Shown here piece by piece: positions 33,561 to 42,210 of a stretch of 64,000 nucleotides of DNA. The notes under the pieces are model-generated. The model did not search any database. It was not told where the DNA came from and saw only the letters and a list, made by a program, of their open reading frames with translations. This DNA is from an uncultured Eubacteriales bacterium. GTDB lineage: Bacteria; Bacillota; Clostridia; Christensenellales; Aristaeellaceae. Both the position numbers and the translations under genes were made by a program. How positions within the stretch are numbered: the stretch's first letter is position 1; each line of letters opens with the position of its first letter. The DNA is taken from the NCBI GenBank assembly GCA_902765305.1, contig CACWZI010000018.1, positions 1-64,000 on the forward strand, written 5' to 3'.

Positions 33561-35537
33561 ATGAACAGGTACGACGTCTTCAACCAACCCTATCGCATCG
33601 GCGGCGTGGAGATCAAGAACCGCTTTGCGGTGGTCCCCATGACCATGGGCGCCCTCACCTATGACGAGCAGGGCGGCTTCAGTGACAACTTCATCCACTA
33701 TCTCGAGCTGCGCGCGAAGGGCGGCTTCGCTCTGATCATCCCCGGCGCGGCCACCACGGACCGCTCGGTGGACCCCTACGCCGCCCTCGGCCCCAACGTG
33801 ATCGAAAACGCCCACTGGCAGGAACGGGCGAAGGTGCTCACCGAGGCCATCCACAATGCCGGCGCAAAGATCTTCTGCCAGATCACCATGGGCCTGGGCC
33901 GCAACTATCCCGGCCTGCCCGGCCCTTCGGAGAACCCGGTGTGGCGCAACCCGGATATGAAATCCCCCGCCCTGACCGTGGAGCAGATCCACAGCAAGAT
34001 CGCCGACATGATCGAGGCCGCCGCCGTGGCCCAGGCCTGCGGCTATGACGGCGTGGAGATCCACGCAATGCACTGGGGCTACCTGCTGGACCAGATGGCC
34101 ATGAGCTTCTACAACCGCCGGGAGGACGAATACGGCGGCAGCCTTGAAAACCGCCTGCGCTGCGCCCGGGAGATCGTGGAGGGCATTCACGACAAGTGCG
34201 GCCGGGACTTCCCCGTGGGCATGCGCCTGGGGCTCAAGACCTACATCCGGGACTACGACAAGGCCACCCTCACCGGCGAGGGCGAGGTCGGCCGCACCCT
34301 GGAGGAGGGCGTGGAGATCTCCCGGCTGCTGGAGAAGTACGGCTACGACTACCTGAACACCGACACGGGCACCTACGATTCCTTCTACTACGCCTGCCCG
34401 CCGATGTACAATCCCCAGGGCTTCATGATCCCCCTGGCCGCCGCGGCGAAGAAGGCCGTCAGCATTCCGGTGATGGCCGGCGGCAGGATGCAGGACTACG
34501 ACCTGGCGGCCGCGGCCATCGAGGCCGGCGAAATCGACGCCGTGGGCCTGGGCCGCCCATCCCTGGCCGACCCCGACTATCCCAACAAGGTCATCTCCGG
34601 CAGGGTCGAGGACATCCGCCCCTGCATCGGCTGCAACATGGGCTGCTTCCGCCGCTGCGTGGAGACCGGCGAGCCCGTCTCCTGCGCCGTGAATCCCCAG
34701 GCCGCCCGGGAGCTGGTGGTCGGCCTGAAGCCCGGCGAGGGGAATAAGAAGGTCGTCGTCATCGGCGGCGGCGTGGCGGGCATGGAGGCGGCGCGCACCT
34801 CGGCGCTGCGCGGCTATGCCGTGACGCTGTTCGAAAAGGGCGACCACCTTGGCGGCCACATCGTGGAGGCCGGGGCCCACGATTTCAAGAAGGAGATCGC
34901 CCGCCTGAACGCATGGTATAAGAGGGAGCTGGACCGGCTGGGCGTGAAGGTGGAGCTGAACCACGAACCTTGCGTCAACTGCGTGAAGAAGCAGTCGCCC
35001 GACGCCGTGATCCTGGCCACCGGCACCACCCCCGCCATGCCGCCCATCCCCGGCCTGGAAAAGGCCGTGACCTCGCTGGACGCCATCAACCAGCCCGAAA
35101 AGCTGGGCAAGACCGTGGTCATCATCGGCGGCGGCCTGGTGGGCTGCGAGATCGCCCTGGACGCGGCCAACCGCGGCAAGAATGTCACCGTGGTGGAGGC
35201 GTTGGACGACATCATGGCCGCAGGCGGCGCTGACGCGCCCTACCCGAACAAACAGATGATCGGCGACCTGTTTGAGAGCAAAAATGTCACGGTGCTCACC
35301 GGGACGAAGCTTTCCGAGGTGACGGACGAGGGCGCAGTGGTGACCGCGCCTGACGGCGACAGCAGGCTGCTGAAGGCGGACACAGTCGTCTCCGCCATGG
35401 GCTTCAAGCCCGCTGCCAACCTGAAGGACGACCTCGCGGCGTTGAACGTGCCCGTCTGCGAGGTGGGCGACGCCACCGGCGCGGGGACCATCATGAAGGC
35501 CATCTGGGACGCCTACGACGCCGCAAACAGCCTGTAA
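33561..35537 (+). CDS. Fe-S flavin oxidoreductase (old yellow enzyme / 2,4-dienoyl-CoA reductase type)
   Basis: This 658-residue protein starts at ATG 33561 (AGGAGG upstream). Residues 1 to about 350 form the FMN-binding TIM barrel (KNRFAVVPMTMGA; GYDGVEIHAMHWGYLLDQ). A [4Fe-4S] cluster motif follows at C355, C358, C362 and C375. Two Rossmann folds then bind FAD (VVVIGGGVAGMEAARTSALR) and NAD(P)H (VVIIGGGLVGCEIALDAANR). Relatives reduce enoyl-CoA, enones or bile-acid intermediates. Substrate cannot be told from sequence. Stand-alone gene with a good terminator. Confidence 0.9.
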   Translation: MNRYDVFNQPYRIGGVEIKNRFAVVPMTMGALTYDEQGGFSDNFIHYLELRAKGGFALIIPGAATTDRSVDPYAALGPNVIENAHWQERAKVLTEAIHNAGAKIFCQITMGLGRNYPGLPGPSENPVWRNPDMKSPALTVEQIHSKIADMIEAAAVAQACGYDGVEIHAMHWGYLLDQMAMSFYNRREDEYGGSLENRLRCAREIVEGIHDKCGRDFPVGMRLGLKTYIRDYDKATLTGEGEVGRTLEEGVEISRLLEKYGYDYLNTDTGTYDSFYYACPPMYNPQGFMIPLAAAAKKAVSIPVMAGGRMQDYDLAAAAIEAGEIDAVGLGRPSLADPDYPNKVISGRVEDIRPCIGCNMGCFRRCVETGEPVSCAVNPQAARELVVGLKPGEGNKKVVVIGGGVAGMEAARTSALRGYAVTLFEKGDHLGGHIVEAGAHDFKKEIARLNAWYKRELDRLGVKVELNHEPCVNCVKKQSPDAVILATGTTPAMPPIPGLEKAVTSLDAINQPEKLGKTVVIIGGGLVGCEIALDAANRGKNVTVVEALDDIMAAGGADAPYPNKQMIGDLFESKNVTVLTGTKLSEVTDEGAVVTAPDGDSRLLKADTVVSAMGFKPAANLKDDLAALNVPVCEVGDATGAGTIMKAIWDAYDAANSL

Positions 35538-35572
35538 ATAGATAATTTTCAAGCAAATATAATTGTCTGTGT

Positions 35573-35623
35573 GGCTGTCTCGAAGCGACTCGATAGAGTC
35601 AAATCGAGGCAGCCGCTTTTTTT
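35573..35623 (+). terminator. Rho-independent terminator
   Basis: GGCTGTCTCGA pairs with TCGAGGCAGCC (one G-T), with an inner GACTC/GAGTC stem, and is followed by GCTTTTTTT. Confidence 0.85.
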
Positions 35624-35673
35624 GCAGTAATGAGTATTGCGCACCAGAACGAGCATTGCGACCAGACGAATTG

Positions 35674-35790
35674 ATACTAATCTCAACCTAAACCTATACA
35701 ATCCTGCGGCGCCTTTTCCGCCATACCGGCGTTGAAGTCCCTTGACTTGCCGCCAGCAAGCCTGCGGGCCATTTAGATTGAGATTCGTAT
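35674..35790. repeat. Inverted-repeat element of about 117 bases
   Basis: Its ends, ATACTAATCTCAACCTAAAC and the complement of ATTTAGATTGAGATTCGTAT, match at 17 of 20 positions. The middle contains a GCCGCCAGCAAGCCTGCGGGC structured part. It has no coding sequence and lies between convergent genes, so it looks like a MITE-like element or long hairpin RNA. The rest of 35624-35936 shows nothing else. Confidence 0.55.
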
Positions 35791-35936
35791 GCGCACTGTG
35801 ATCGCTGAAGTTGTGCATTGTGTGAAAATGGAGGAAAAGAAATTGCCCCGCCGCAAACCTGATCGTTGTGACCAAGAAAACGGCCGGGCAATCTTATTCT
35901 GTTTAAACTGTGAATTCCATTATGGACTTTTGGGGT

Positions 35937-36572
35937 TTAGCGGGCCAGTGCAGCGCCCATTTCATATGCTTTCCTGCATTCCTGCGGAAAGATCGTCTCA
36001 TGGCGGTGCTGTTTTTCTTCCGGGTTGAACAGCGTCCAGGGCCAATCGGTTTTGCTGTAATCCTTCAGCTGGAGTGTATTTCCGCTGACGAGGAGCTCCG
36101 TCGGCCCTACGAAGCGCGACAGGGTTTGCTGATAATTCCGCAGGAGTCCGAGATATCCGGTGTCCGGCGCGTTGCTGGTCATGATCAACAGCACGGGGAT
36201 CGGGCGCGGATTGCAGCAGGGCGTTTCCACATTGTAGGTCAGGTTCTGGAAGATCAACCGTTCATACAGCGCCCGGAAGGATGCCGTCATTTCTGACAGG
36301 TAATTCGGAGAGCCGATGATCAGCCCGTCCGACTCCCGAATGGCGTCCAGCACCGGCGTCAGTCCGTCCCGACAGACACAGCGACCCTTGTTCTTCTCCC
36401 GCTTGCAGCCAAAGCAGGAGATGCAGCCGGTATACTTCTCAAGCCGAAACAGGTCGAACCGCTCCACGGTTGCGCCTGCTTCCTGCGCGCCCTTTCCGGC
36501 CTCCGTGACCAGGGTATCTGTATTCCATCCCTTCCTGGGGCCGGCGTTCACGACAACAATCTTTTTATTCAT
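35937..36572 (-). CDS. NAD(P)H-dependent FMN reductase (flavodoxin-like fold)
   Basis: This 211-residue protein starts at ATG 36572 (GGAGGAGA upstream). It begins with the NADPH-FMN reductase pattern VVVNAGPRKGWNTDTLVTEA, has the cysteine cluster CISCFGCKREKNKGRC and the FMN-binding IIGSPNYLSEMTASFRALYE. The cysteines resemble those of iron-sulfur flavoproteins. It is first in a group of redox genes on the minus strand, probably reducing quinones or small electron carriers. Confidence 0.85.
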   Translation of the reverse strand: MNKKIVVVNAGPRKGWNTDTLVTEAGKGAQEAGATVERFDLFRLEKYTGCISCFGCKREKNKGRCVCRDGLTPVLDAIRESDGLIIGSPNYLSEMTASFRALYERLIFQNLTYNVETPCCNPRPIPVLLIMTSNAPDTGYLGLLRNYQQTLSRFVGPTELLVSGNTLQLKDYSKTDWPWTLFNPEEKQHRHETIFPQECRKAYEMGAALAR

Positions 36573-36649
36573 GGTCTTCTCCTCCATTAAACGACTTCTT
36601 CATCCTTGCGACGCCTGTGGTCATGGTGTGTTTGATTCTTTTCAGATGA

Positions 36650-37162
36650 TTACAGCGCTTTGGCAAACTCGCGGATCTCCGTAAGCTTGGCTTCGGAGCC
36701 ATTCTCGTCACCGGCGGCGGTGAAGACGCCCTTGTCCTCGATGCCCATAAACGCGAGCATGTTCTTATAGGTCGCGATCGCGCCTTCAAAGGGATTCGGG
36801 GACGCGGAGCTCAACAGCAGCGCCGCCTTGGTCGCCTTCGGGGGCTTTCCGATGGCATAGACGCGCTGGATCGCAGCGGAGAGCTGAGCCGTCATGTCGA
36901 AGTAGTAGATCGGCGACGCGAAAACGATCATGTCGCAGTCCATATAGGCAGGCATGACCTTCTCCATGTCGTCCTTCTGGACGCACTTGCCCTCACCCTT
37001 GCCATGACAGTACTCGCAGGCGAGACAGCCGTTGATCTTCAGCTTGCCGACCTGGATGGTCTCGACCTCATGCCCCGCGGCCTTCGCGCCCTCGGCAAAC
37101 GCTTCGACCATCGCGGCAGTGTTCTGCTTCCTGGGGCTTCCGTTCAGAATGGTGATCTTCAT
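36650..37162 (-). CDS. Flavodoxin-family iron-sulfur-flavoprotein-like reductase
   Basis: This 170-residue protein starts at ATG 37162 (AGGAGG upstream). It has ILNGSPRKQNTAAMVEAFAE for FMN phosphate binding, CLACEYCHGKGEGKC (likely cluster ligands) and VFASPIYYFDMTAQLSAAI. Similar to the neighbouring reductase but shorter; the pair probably arose by duplication. It follows the radical SAM gene closely on the same strand (about 20 bases), suggesting an operon. Confidence 0.85.
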   Translation of the reverse strand: MKITILNGSPRKQNTAAMVEAFAEGAKAAGHEVETIQVGKLKINGCLACEYCHGKGEGKCVQKDDMEKVMPAYMDCDMIVFASPIYYFDMTAQLSAAIQRVYAIGKPPKATKAALLLSSASPNPFEGAIATYKNMLAFMGIEDKGVFTAAGDENGSEAKLTEIREFAKAL

Positions 37163-37182
37163 AATGTATTCCTCCTGTTCGT

Positions 37183-38283
37183 TCAAACAGCTTCTCCGGC
37201 CAGTAGCTTTTCAACCTTGTCCCGCTGCTCATAGAGCACGCAGCCGCCCACATGGTCGTTGTCCAGCACGCCGCCCTCCCGAAGTGCCATGAAGAGCGGG
37301 GATCGAAGCGCGCCGCGCACGCCCAACTTGCGCACGTTGACGTCCGAATAGGGCGAGAACGGGCAGGGCTCCGCGCCGCCGTGGGAGTTGATGTGGAAGA
37401 AACCCCGGCCCGCCGCCATGCAGCCGCCATTTGCCTTCTCGTTGCCCGGGAAGGCCAGGGCCATCAGCTCGGGGAAGGTTTCCCGGAGCCCCTGGATGGC
37501 GTCGAGCAGGTATTCCCGCTCGGGGTCGTCCGGGGCCAGATGCCGTGCTTCCTCCGTCACAGGGACAAACTCGACGAAGAACACCAGCTTGCAGCCCCGT
37601 TCGACCAGCTTCTTCATGAACTGTGGCGAGGTAACCTCGTGGATATTTTCGGTAGTCACAGTGATGGACGCGCCGAACAACAGGTTCTTCCCGTGCAGCC
37701 GGTCCATGGCGGCGATCAGCCGGTCATAGACGCCCTCGCCCCGCCGCGCGTCGGTGATCTCCCTGCCGCCTTCGATGCTCATGACCGGGATCAGGTTGCG
37801 GCACTTGTCCAGCAGGGCGAAGGTGGAGTCGTCCATGTAGGTGCCGTTGGTGAAGATCGGGAAGAGCAGGTTCTTCATGTCGCCTGCCGCCTCGATGACA
37901 TCCCACCTGAGCAGCGGCTCGCCGCCCGCCAGCAGGATGAAGCTGACGCCCAGCGATTCAGCCTCCCTGAAAATGGCCTTCCATTCTTCGGTGCTCAGCT
38001 GCTTCACCGGCTCCGCGTCCAACGTGGCGTTGTTGCATCGGGAGTAGCAGCCCGCACAGTGCAGGTTGCAGGCGCTGGTGATGCTGGCGATCAGAAAGGA
38101 CGGCACGTGCAGCCCTTCCTGCTCCAGCTCCAGGCGGCGCTTTGTGGCCCTGTTGGCCGCCGCCGCGAATTTGACCATGAAGGCGCTCTCCCTGGGGTCG
38201 CGCAGCGTGGCCTTCAGCGTGTCTGCCACGATCCTCTCAACGCCCTTGGAGATGTGCTCCTGAAGATTGAAATTGGATTCCAT
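37183..38283 (-). CDS. Radical SAM protein (SPASM-like)
   Basis: This 366-residue protein starts at ATG 38283 (GGGAGGG upstream). The cluster-binding cysteines are C72, C76 and C79 in SACNLHCAGCYSRC. SAM-binding LLAGGEPLL follows. A C-terminal part with ANGGCMAAGRGFFHINSHGGAEPCPFSP resembles the auxiliary-cluster (SPASM/twitch) region. Relatives modify peptides or carry out reductive chemistry. No precursor peptide is obvious next to it, so the substrate is unknown. Confidence 0.88.
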   Translation of the reverse strand: MESNFNLQEHISKGVERIVADTLKATLRDPRESAFMVKFAAAANRATKRRLELEQEGLHVPSFLIASITSACNLHCAGCYSRCNNATLDAEPVKQLSTEEWKAIFREAESLGVSFILLAGGEPLLRWDVIEAAGDMKNLLFPIFTNGTYMDDSTFALLDKCRNLIPVMSIEGGREITDARRGEGVYDRLIAAMDRLHGKNLLFGASITVTTENIHEVTSPQFMKKLVERGCKLVFFVEFVPVTEEARHLAPDDPEREYLLDAIQGLRETFPELMALAFPGNEKANGGCMAAGRGFFHINSHGGAEPCPFSPYSDVNVRKLGVRGALRSPLFMALREGGVLDNDHVGGCVLYEQRDKVEKLLAGEAV

Positions 38284-38367
38284 GGCTCCCTCCCGTGCGC
38301 TCACGCCCTGTTGATCTTCTCCCTGGGCTACCTGTATCGCGGACATTTCCAGTCCCCGGGCAGATCC

Positions 38368-38907
38368 TCAAAGCAATGACTTCACGCAGGCCTCCACCTC
38401 CGCCATGTCGGCGGTGGGCTCGAAGCGGGCCACGACATTGCCCTCGCGGTCGACGACGAACTTGGTGAAGTTCCACTTGATGTCGGGCTTGCTGGCCCAG
38501 TCGGGGTCGGCTTCGGAGAACATCTTCTCCAGCAGCGCCCTGTACTGGTGCTCCTGGAAGCCCTCGAAGCCCTTCTGGGACTTGAGATACGTATACAGCG
38601 GCAGCTCGTTTGCGCCGTTAACGTCCGCCTTCTTCATCTGCGGAAAGGTGGTGTTGTAGTGGACGGTACAGAACTCGTGGATCTCGTCGTCCGAGCCGGG
38701 GGTCTGGCCGCCGAACTGGTTGCATGGGATGTCCACGATCTCAAGGCCCCTGTCGTGATAGTCCCTGTACAGCTGTTCGATGGGCGCATACTGCGGGGTA
38801 AAGCCGCAGCCGGTGGCGGTGTTCACCACCAGGATCACCTTGCCCCTGTAGTCCGAAAGGTTGAGTTCCCCGCCCTTGCCTGTCTTCAGCGTGTAATCGT
38901 AAATCAT
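38368..38907 (-). CDS. Glutathione peroxidase family protein (Cys type)
   Basis: This 179-residue protein has peroxidatic Cys34 in NTATGCGFTPQY, the PCNQFGGQ block with the resolving-site region, and KWNFTKFVVD. It uses cysteine, not selenocysteine (codon TGC). Bacterial members reduce hydroperoxides using thioredoxin. Its start overlaps the end of the OhrR-like regulator gene (ATGA), matching a peroxide-sensing unit. Confidence 0.93.
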   Translation of the reverse strand: MIYDYTLKTGKGGELNLSDYRGKVILVVNTATGCGFTPQYAPIEQLYRDYHDRGLEIVDIPCNQFGGQTPGSDDEIHEFCTVHYNTTFPQMKKADVNGANELPLYTYLKSQKGFEGFQEHQYRALLEKMFSEADPDWASKPDIKWNFTKFVVDREGNVVARFEPTADMAEVEACVKSLL

Positions 38908-39365
38908 GTTCTCGTCCTCCCCATTCTCGATAATGCCTTGTCCAACAGGTATTTGAGTTGCATCAGTTCATCCGCCGGCAGGTCGATGCAGCCGTGCATC
39001 TGTCCGGGCACGTTGAGCGCCTGCTCCTTGAGCGCCATGCCCTTCTCCGTCAGCGACAGGAAAAGCTTGCGCTCGTTGCTCTGAGGGCGGGTGCGCACGA
39101 TCAGCCCCTGCTTTTCCAGGCGCTTCAGAAGCGGCGTCAGCGTCCCGGAATCCAGCCGCACGGTGTGGCCCAGCTCGCTCTCCGTCATGTCGCCCTGCTC
39201 CCACAGCACCATCATCACGATGTACTGCGTATAGGTCAGGTCCAACGCCTCCAGCGGCCTGCGATACTGGCGGATGACCTCCTTCGCGCAGGCGTACAGC
39301 GGAAAGCAGATCTGGTTGCATAGGCGGATGCCTTCATACCCCGCGTCGTTCTGAATAGTTTCCAT
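38904..39365 (-). CDS. MarR-family regulator, OhrR-like peroxide sensor
   Basis: This 153-residue protein starts at ATG 39365. It has the winged helix-turn-helix YTQYIVMMVLWEQGDMTESELGHTV and wing LEKQGLIVRTRPQSNERKLF. Cys20 in NQICFPLY aligns with the reactive cysteine of OhrR. That pattern and the overlapping glutathione peroxidase gene point to an organic-peroxide-responsive repressor of the pair. Confidence 0.88.
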   Translation of the reverse strand: METIQNDAGYEGIRLCNQICFPLYACAKEVIRQYRRPLEALDLTYTQYIVMMVLWEQGDMTESELGHTVRLDSGTLTPLLKRLEKQGLIVRTRPQSNERKLFLSLTEKGMALKEQALNVPGQMHGCIDLPADELMQLKYLLDKALSRMGRTRT

Positions 39366-39424
39366 TGATACACCCTTTTTGCAAAGAGGCTGGCGATGGA
39401 TGTCGTCAGCCCCTTGCCTGGTCC

Positions 39425-39607
39425 TTACTTCTCGGCGGGTTCCCATTTGCAGCGGATGGGAGAGACAATGCGGCCTTCCTTCTTCATCGCCGCGAACGCC
39501 TTGTCAACAACCTTCCGGTCCAGCCCCGTCAGCTCCGCGACCTTGCCCGCGTTCAGCGGCTCGCCCGCCTTGCGCATGGCCTCGAGTATCATTTCCTTTT
39601 CATTCAT
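39425..39607 (-). CDS. Small winged-helix protein
   Basis: This 60-residue protein starts at ATG 39607 (GGAGGAA upstream): MNEKEMILEAMRKAGEPLNA, then GKVAELTGLDRKVVDKAFAAMKKEG. It is a minimal helix-turn-helix fold similar to archaeal- and Clostridia-type small DNA-binding proteins. It follows the TetR/ferritin gene by 13 bases and is probably cotranscribed with it. Target unknown. Confidence 0.7.
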   Translation of the reverse strand: MNEKEMILEAMRKAGEPLNAGKVAELTGLDRKVVDKAFAAMKKEGRIVSPIRCKWEPAEK

Positions 39608-39620
39608 GCTGCGTTCCTCC

Positions 39621-40496
39621 TCATTCCCCAAGTTGCTCGATCAGGTAGTTCTCCATACCAATCTCCTGCATCAGGCTGAGGTGCTGCCGCACCCAGTTGA
39701 AGTGATCCTGCTCGTCCACGATGAACTCCTGAATCATGCTGCGGGTCACAAAGTCGTCCTCAAACAGGGAAAGCGCCTTGCTCATCATCGGCAGCGCCTC
39801 GGCGGCGTCCTTGCAGTCGTACTCCAGCATTTCCTTCACATCGGTGAACACGGGATACTCCTGCAGCTCCACCTTCGGGGTCACGCCCAGCTCGATCAGG
39901 CGGGCGTTCACCTTCTTGGCCTTGTAACAATGATATCCTATCATTTCTTGCTGAAAATAACCACGCAATGGCTCCGGAAGCGATGTGGCGTACACCTCTG
40001 TCAGTGTTTCCCGGCTCACGGGGTATTTCCCCAGAATCCACTCGCAGGTGAGCATGACCGTGCCGAAGCCGTATAGTCGGACGAGCATCTCCGTTTTCCT
40101 GTCATGGCCGCTTGGATCGGAAACGACGCGGATGCGATTCATCAGGGCGTTGAAGTGGATCTCCGTCATATACCGGATAAACGAATCGTATCCGTTCGTA
40201 TTGGTGAGCAGATTGGCGAGGTATTCCCGCTGCTCATCGTAATAATCCGCCGCTTCTGAAAGGGACTGCCGCCAATCCTTCTGCGTGCCGTCCTCCTGCT
40301 CCAGCAGCTTCTGCACATCACGGGCGTAGTCCCAGGCGATGAGGTCGTACTTGTCCTTGAACTGCCGATAGAAGGTCGCGATGGAGTAGCCGCAGTTTTT
40401 CGCGATATCCTGCACCGTGATCCTGTCGATGTCCCGGTCCTGTGCCAGCTCCCGAAAGGATTCCGCCAGCAGCTCCTTCGCCGTCTTTCGCTTCAC
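39621..40496 (-). CDS. TetR-type regulator fused to C-terminal half of a ferritin-like protein
   Basis: This 291-residue protein starts at GTG 40496 (GAGGAGG upstream). Residues 1 to about 184 are a DhaS-like TetR regulator (RITVQDIAKNCGYSIATFYRQFKDKYD) that is nearly complete (ending LPEPLRGYF). From about residue 185 the sequence is the latter part of a ferritin-like/bacterioferritin-type helix bundle: EMIGYHCYKAKKVNARLIELG, EYDCKDAAEALPMM, IQEFIVDEQDHFNWV. The first helix, which carries part of the diiron site, is missing. I infer an in-frame deletion joining two genes. A functional fusion is possible but unlikely. Confidence 0.75.
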   Translation of the reverse strand: MKRKTAKELLAESFRELAQDRDIDRITVQDIAKNCGYSIATFYRQFKDKYDLIAWDYARDVQKLLEQEDGTQKDWRQSLSEAADYYDEQREYLANLLTNTNGYDSFIRYMTEIHFNALMNRIRVVSDPSGHDRKTEMLVRLYGFGTVMLTCEWILGKYPVSRETLTEVYATSLPEPLRGYFQQEMIGYHCYKAKKVNARLIELGVTPKVELQEYPVFTDVKEMLEYDCKDAAEALPMMSKALSLFEDDFVTRSMIQEFIVDEQDHFNWVRQHLSLMQEIGMENYLIEQLGE

Positions 40497-40929
40497 CTGC
40501 GCACCTCCTCGCGCATCATATAACGATTGATCTTTTCACACTGCCATAGGTAGCTTATGACACGGTATGCTGTATATTTCGATAGATATAGCATAATTCC
40601 TCTTAACCCACTATGGGAGTCAGAGATAATAAACCGATTGATTAATCCGTCATAATTGTATCATCTGCATCTCCAGAATACAAGCACCAAATAAAGAATA
40701 AGCCCATTCCGCAATACACTGACGTATCGCAGTATGGGGCTTGACTGTCTCACTTAATCTTCATCTTCCGTCCTGCTTTGGAACACTTCGTTCAAGTTCA
40801 CAGTGGCCTTCTTCAGCATCTCATGTGCCGCTGTATTGTGCGGTATTTCTTAAGAAAAGGCGGCATCCTGCTTGATATTTTTACCGCCTCTGCGGGACAG
40901 CAACGGGAGGCAAAAGAGCGCGGACATCG
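40497..40929. other. Gene-free gap with hairpin and repeat end
   Basis: Contains a terminator-like hairpin (AAGCCCAT...ATGGGGCTT, about 40699-40744) and the repeat end at 40823-40853. I see no gene. Part of it must hold the TetR/ferritin promoter, but no clear -35/-10 pair stands out. Confidence 0.45.
40823..40853. repeat. Solo end of the small inverted-repeat element
   Basis: ATGTGCCGCTGTATTGTGCG then GTATTTCTTAA nearly copies the right end of the element at 49454-49610, with one substitution and one missing C. The matching left end was not found, so this is a truncated copy. Confidence 0.6.
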
Positions 40930-42210
40930 CTACTGCTTTTCCGCAGCGCTGTCGGGGATTGACACTGTCACCACGGTGCCGCCGCCGTCGTTGGGCGTGA
41001 TGGTGAGACTGCCGCCGCACATGAGTTCAAGCCTTTGACGGATGTTATTCAGGGCGAGATGCGGCTCGCTGTCATTGGCGGGATCATAGCCGCAGCCGGT
41101 GTCGGCAATCGTGATCTCGCTTCCGGTATCGGTTTTCCGGGTCCGTATGGAAATGCGCAGCGGGCCTGCATCGGGGTTTCTGCCGTGCTTGACGGCATTC
41201 TCCACGATGGGCTGGAGGGTCAGCGGGGGCACGCGAAAGAATGTGTGCGGCGTGTCGTAGTCAACGATCAGGCTTTTGGCATATTGCATCTGCTCTACGG
41301 CGAGATAGGCGCGCGTGTGCTCCAGCTCCGAAGAAAAGGGGATCGGCGCGGCGCTTGCCACGGCGGTGAAGTTTTTGCGCAGGTAGGTGGTAAAATCCAT
41401 GACCACCTGCTGGGCCTTCTCCGGATCCTGGCTGCAGAGGCAATAGATGCTCGTCATGGTGTTGTAAATAAAGTGGGGCCGCATTTGCAGGACCATGATG
41501 CTGGCGCGCTGCTGGGCAATTTCCCGCTGCCGGCGGAGATCCTGCTCGATCTGGTCGGACAGGATGAGGCCGTACATGGACAGGGCGGAGAGGACCGTGC
41601 AGATGTCAAGGAGCAGAAACGCATCGACAAACACTTGAACTAGCACCGTGACCGTCATCGGTAGCAGGGCGATGAAAAAGCTCAGACAGACCTTGCGGGA
41701 AAGCAGCCTTCGCCGCCTGATCGCAGCCGCGTCATTGAGCAGCATGATCGCGATCGTCGGCAGCAGCATGAGCGGATACCAGGGCCCCCGGTGAACCTGC
41801 CTGTCCGGTGTGACGAAGAAAAAAGCGTTGTTGATGAGACCGCTTATGACCAGGAGAAAATAGACGGCCCACAGCCCGAGCACAGCCTGAAGGAGCCTGC
41901 TTTCCCGCATGTTTTCTTCGCAGCAGTGCAGCAGCAAAACCGTCAGCATCGGCAGCGGCAGAGCGAGGAGCAGGCATTCCAAAACCTGCATGAAGCGGAT
42001 CGCCGCGCTCGGGGCGGAATTTGCGCGCAGGGCAATATCGGTCAGGACCGTACAGACACTCAACATCAGTACGATAAAAAAGCTCCGGAAGAAGCGCTTG
42101 TTCCAGCGATCGATACCGGGCATGATGGCGGTGAACCACAGCCCCAGCGCGCTCAGCAGCAGCGTCGCCCCGATGATGAAATAATAGAAAAAATCGTTCC
42201 AGACGTTCAC
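40930..42210 (-). CDS. LytS/YpdA-type sensor histidine kinase
   Basis: This 426-residue protein starts at GTG 42210, overlapping the regulator stop (GTGA). Seven or so hydrophobic segments fill residues 1 to about 215. The kinase has H246 in RPHFIYNTMTSIYCLC, the N box PPLTLQPIVENAVKHGR, G1 IADTGCGYD and G2 ALNNIRQRLELMCGG. This group usually senses membrane or nutrient signals. It is coupled to an XRE-REC regulator and lies divergent from two amidohydrolase genes. Confidence 0.9.
   Translation of the reverse strand: MNVWNDFFYYFIIGATLLLSALGLWFTAIMPGIDRWNKRFFRSFFIVLMLSVCTVLTDIALRANSAPSAAIRFMQVLECLLLALPLPMLTVLLLHCCEENMRESRLLQAVLGLWAVYFLLVISGLINNAFFFVTPDRQVHRGPWYPLMLLPTIAIMLLNDAAAIRRRRLLSRKVCLSFFIALLPMTVTVLVQVFVDAFLLLDICTVLSALSMYGLILSDQIEQDLRRQREIAQQRASIMVLQMRPHFIYNTMTSIYCLCSQDPEKAQQVVMDFTTYLRKNFTAVASAAPIPFSSELEHTRAYLAVEQMQYAKSLIVDYDTPHTFFRVPPLTLQPIVENAVKHGRNPDAGPLRISIRTRKTDTGSEITIADTGCGYDPANDSEPHLALNNIRQRLELMCGGSLTITPNDGGGTVVTVSIPDSAAEKQ

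Noticed and set aside
38805..38810. Selenocysteine in the glutathione peroxidase
   Set aside because: The catalytic codon is TGC (Cys34), not TGA, so no recoding is needed.
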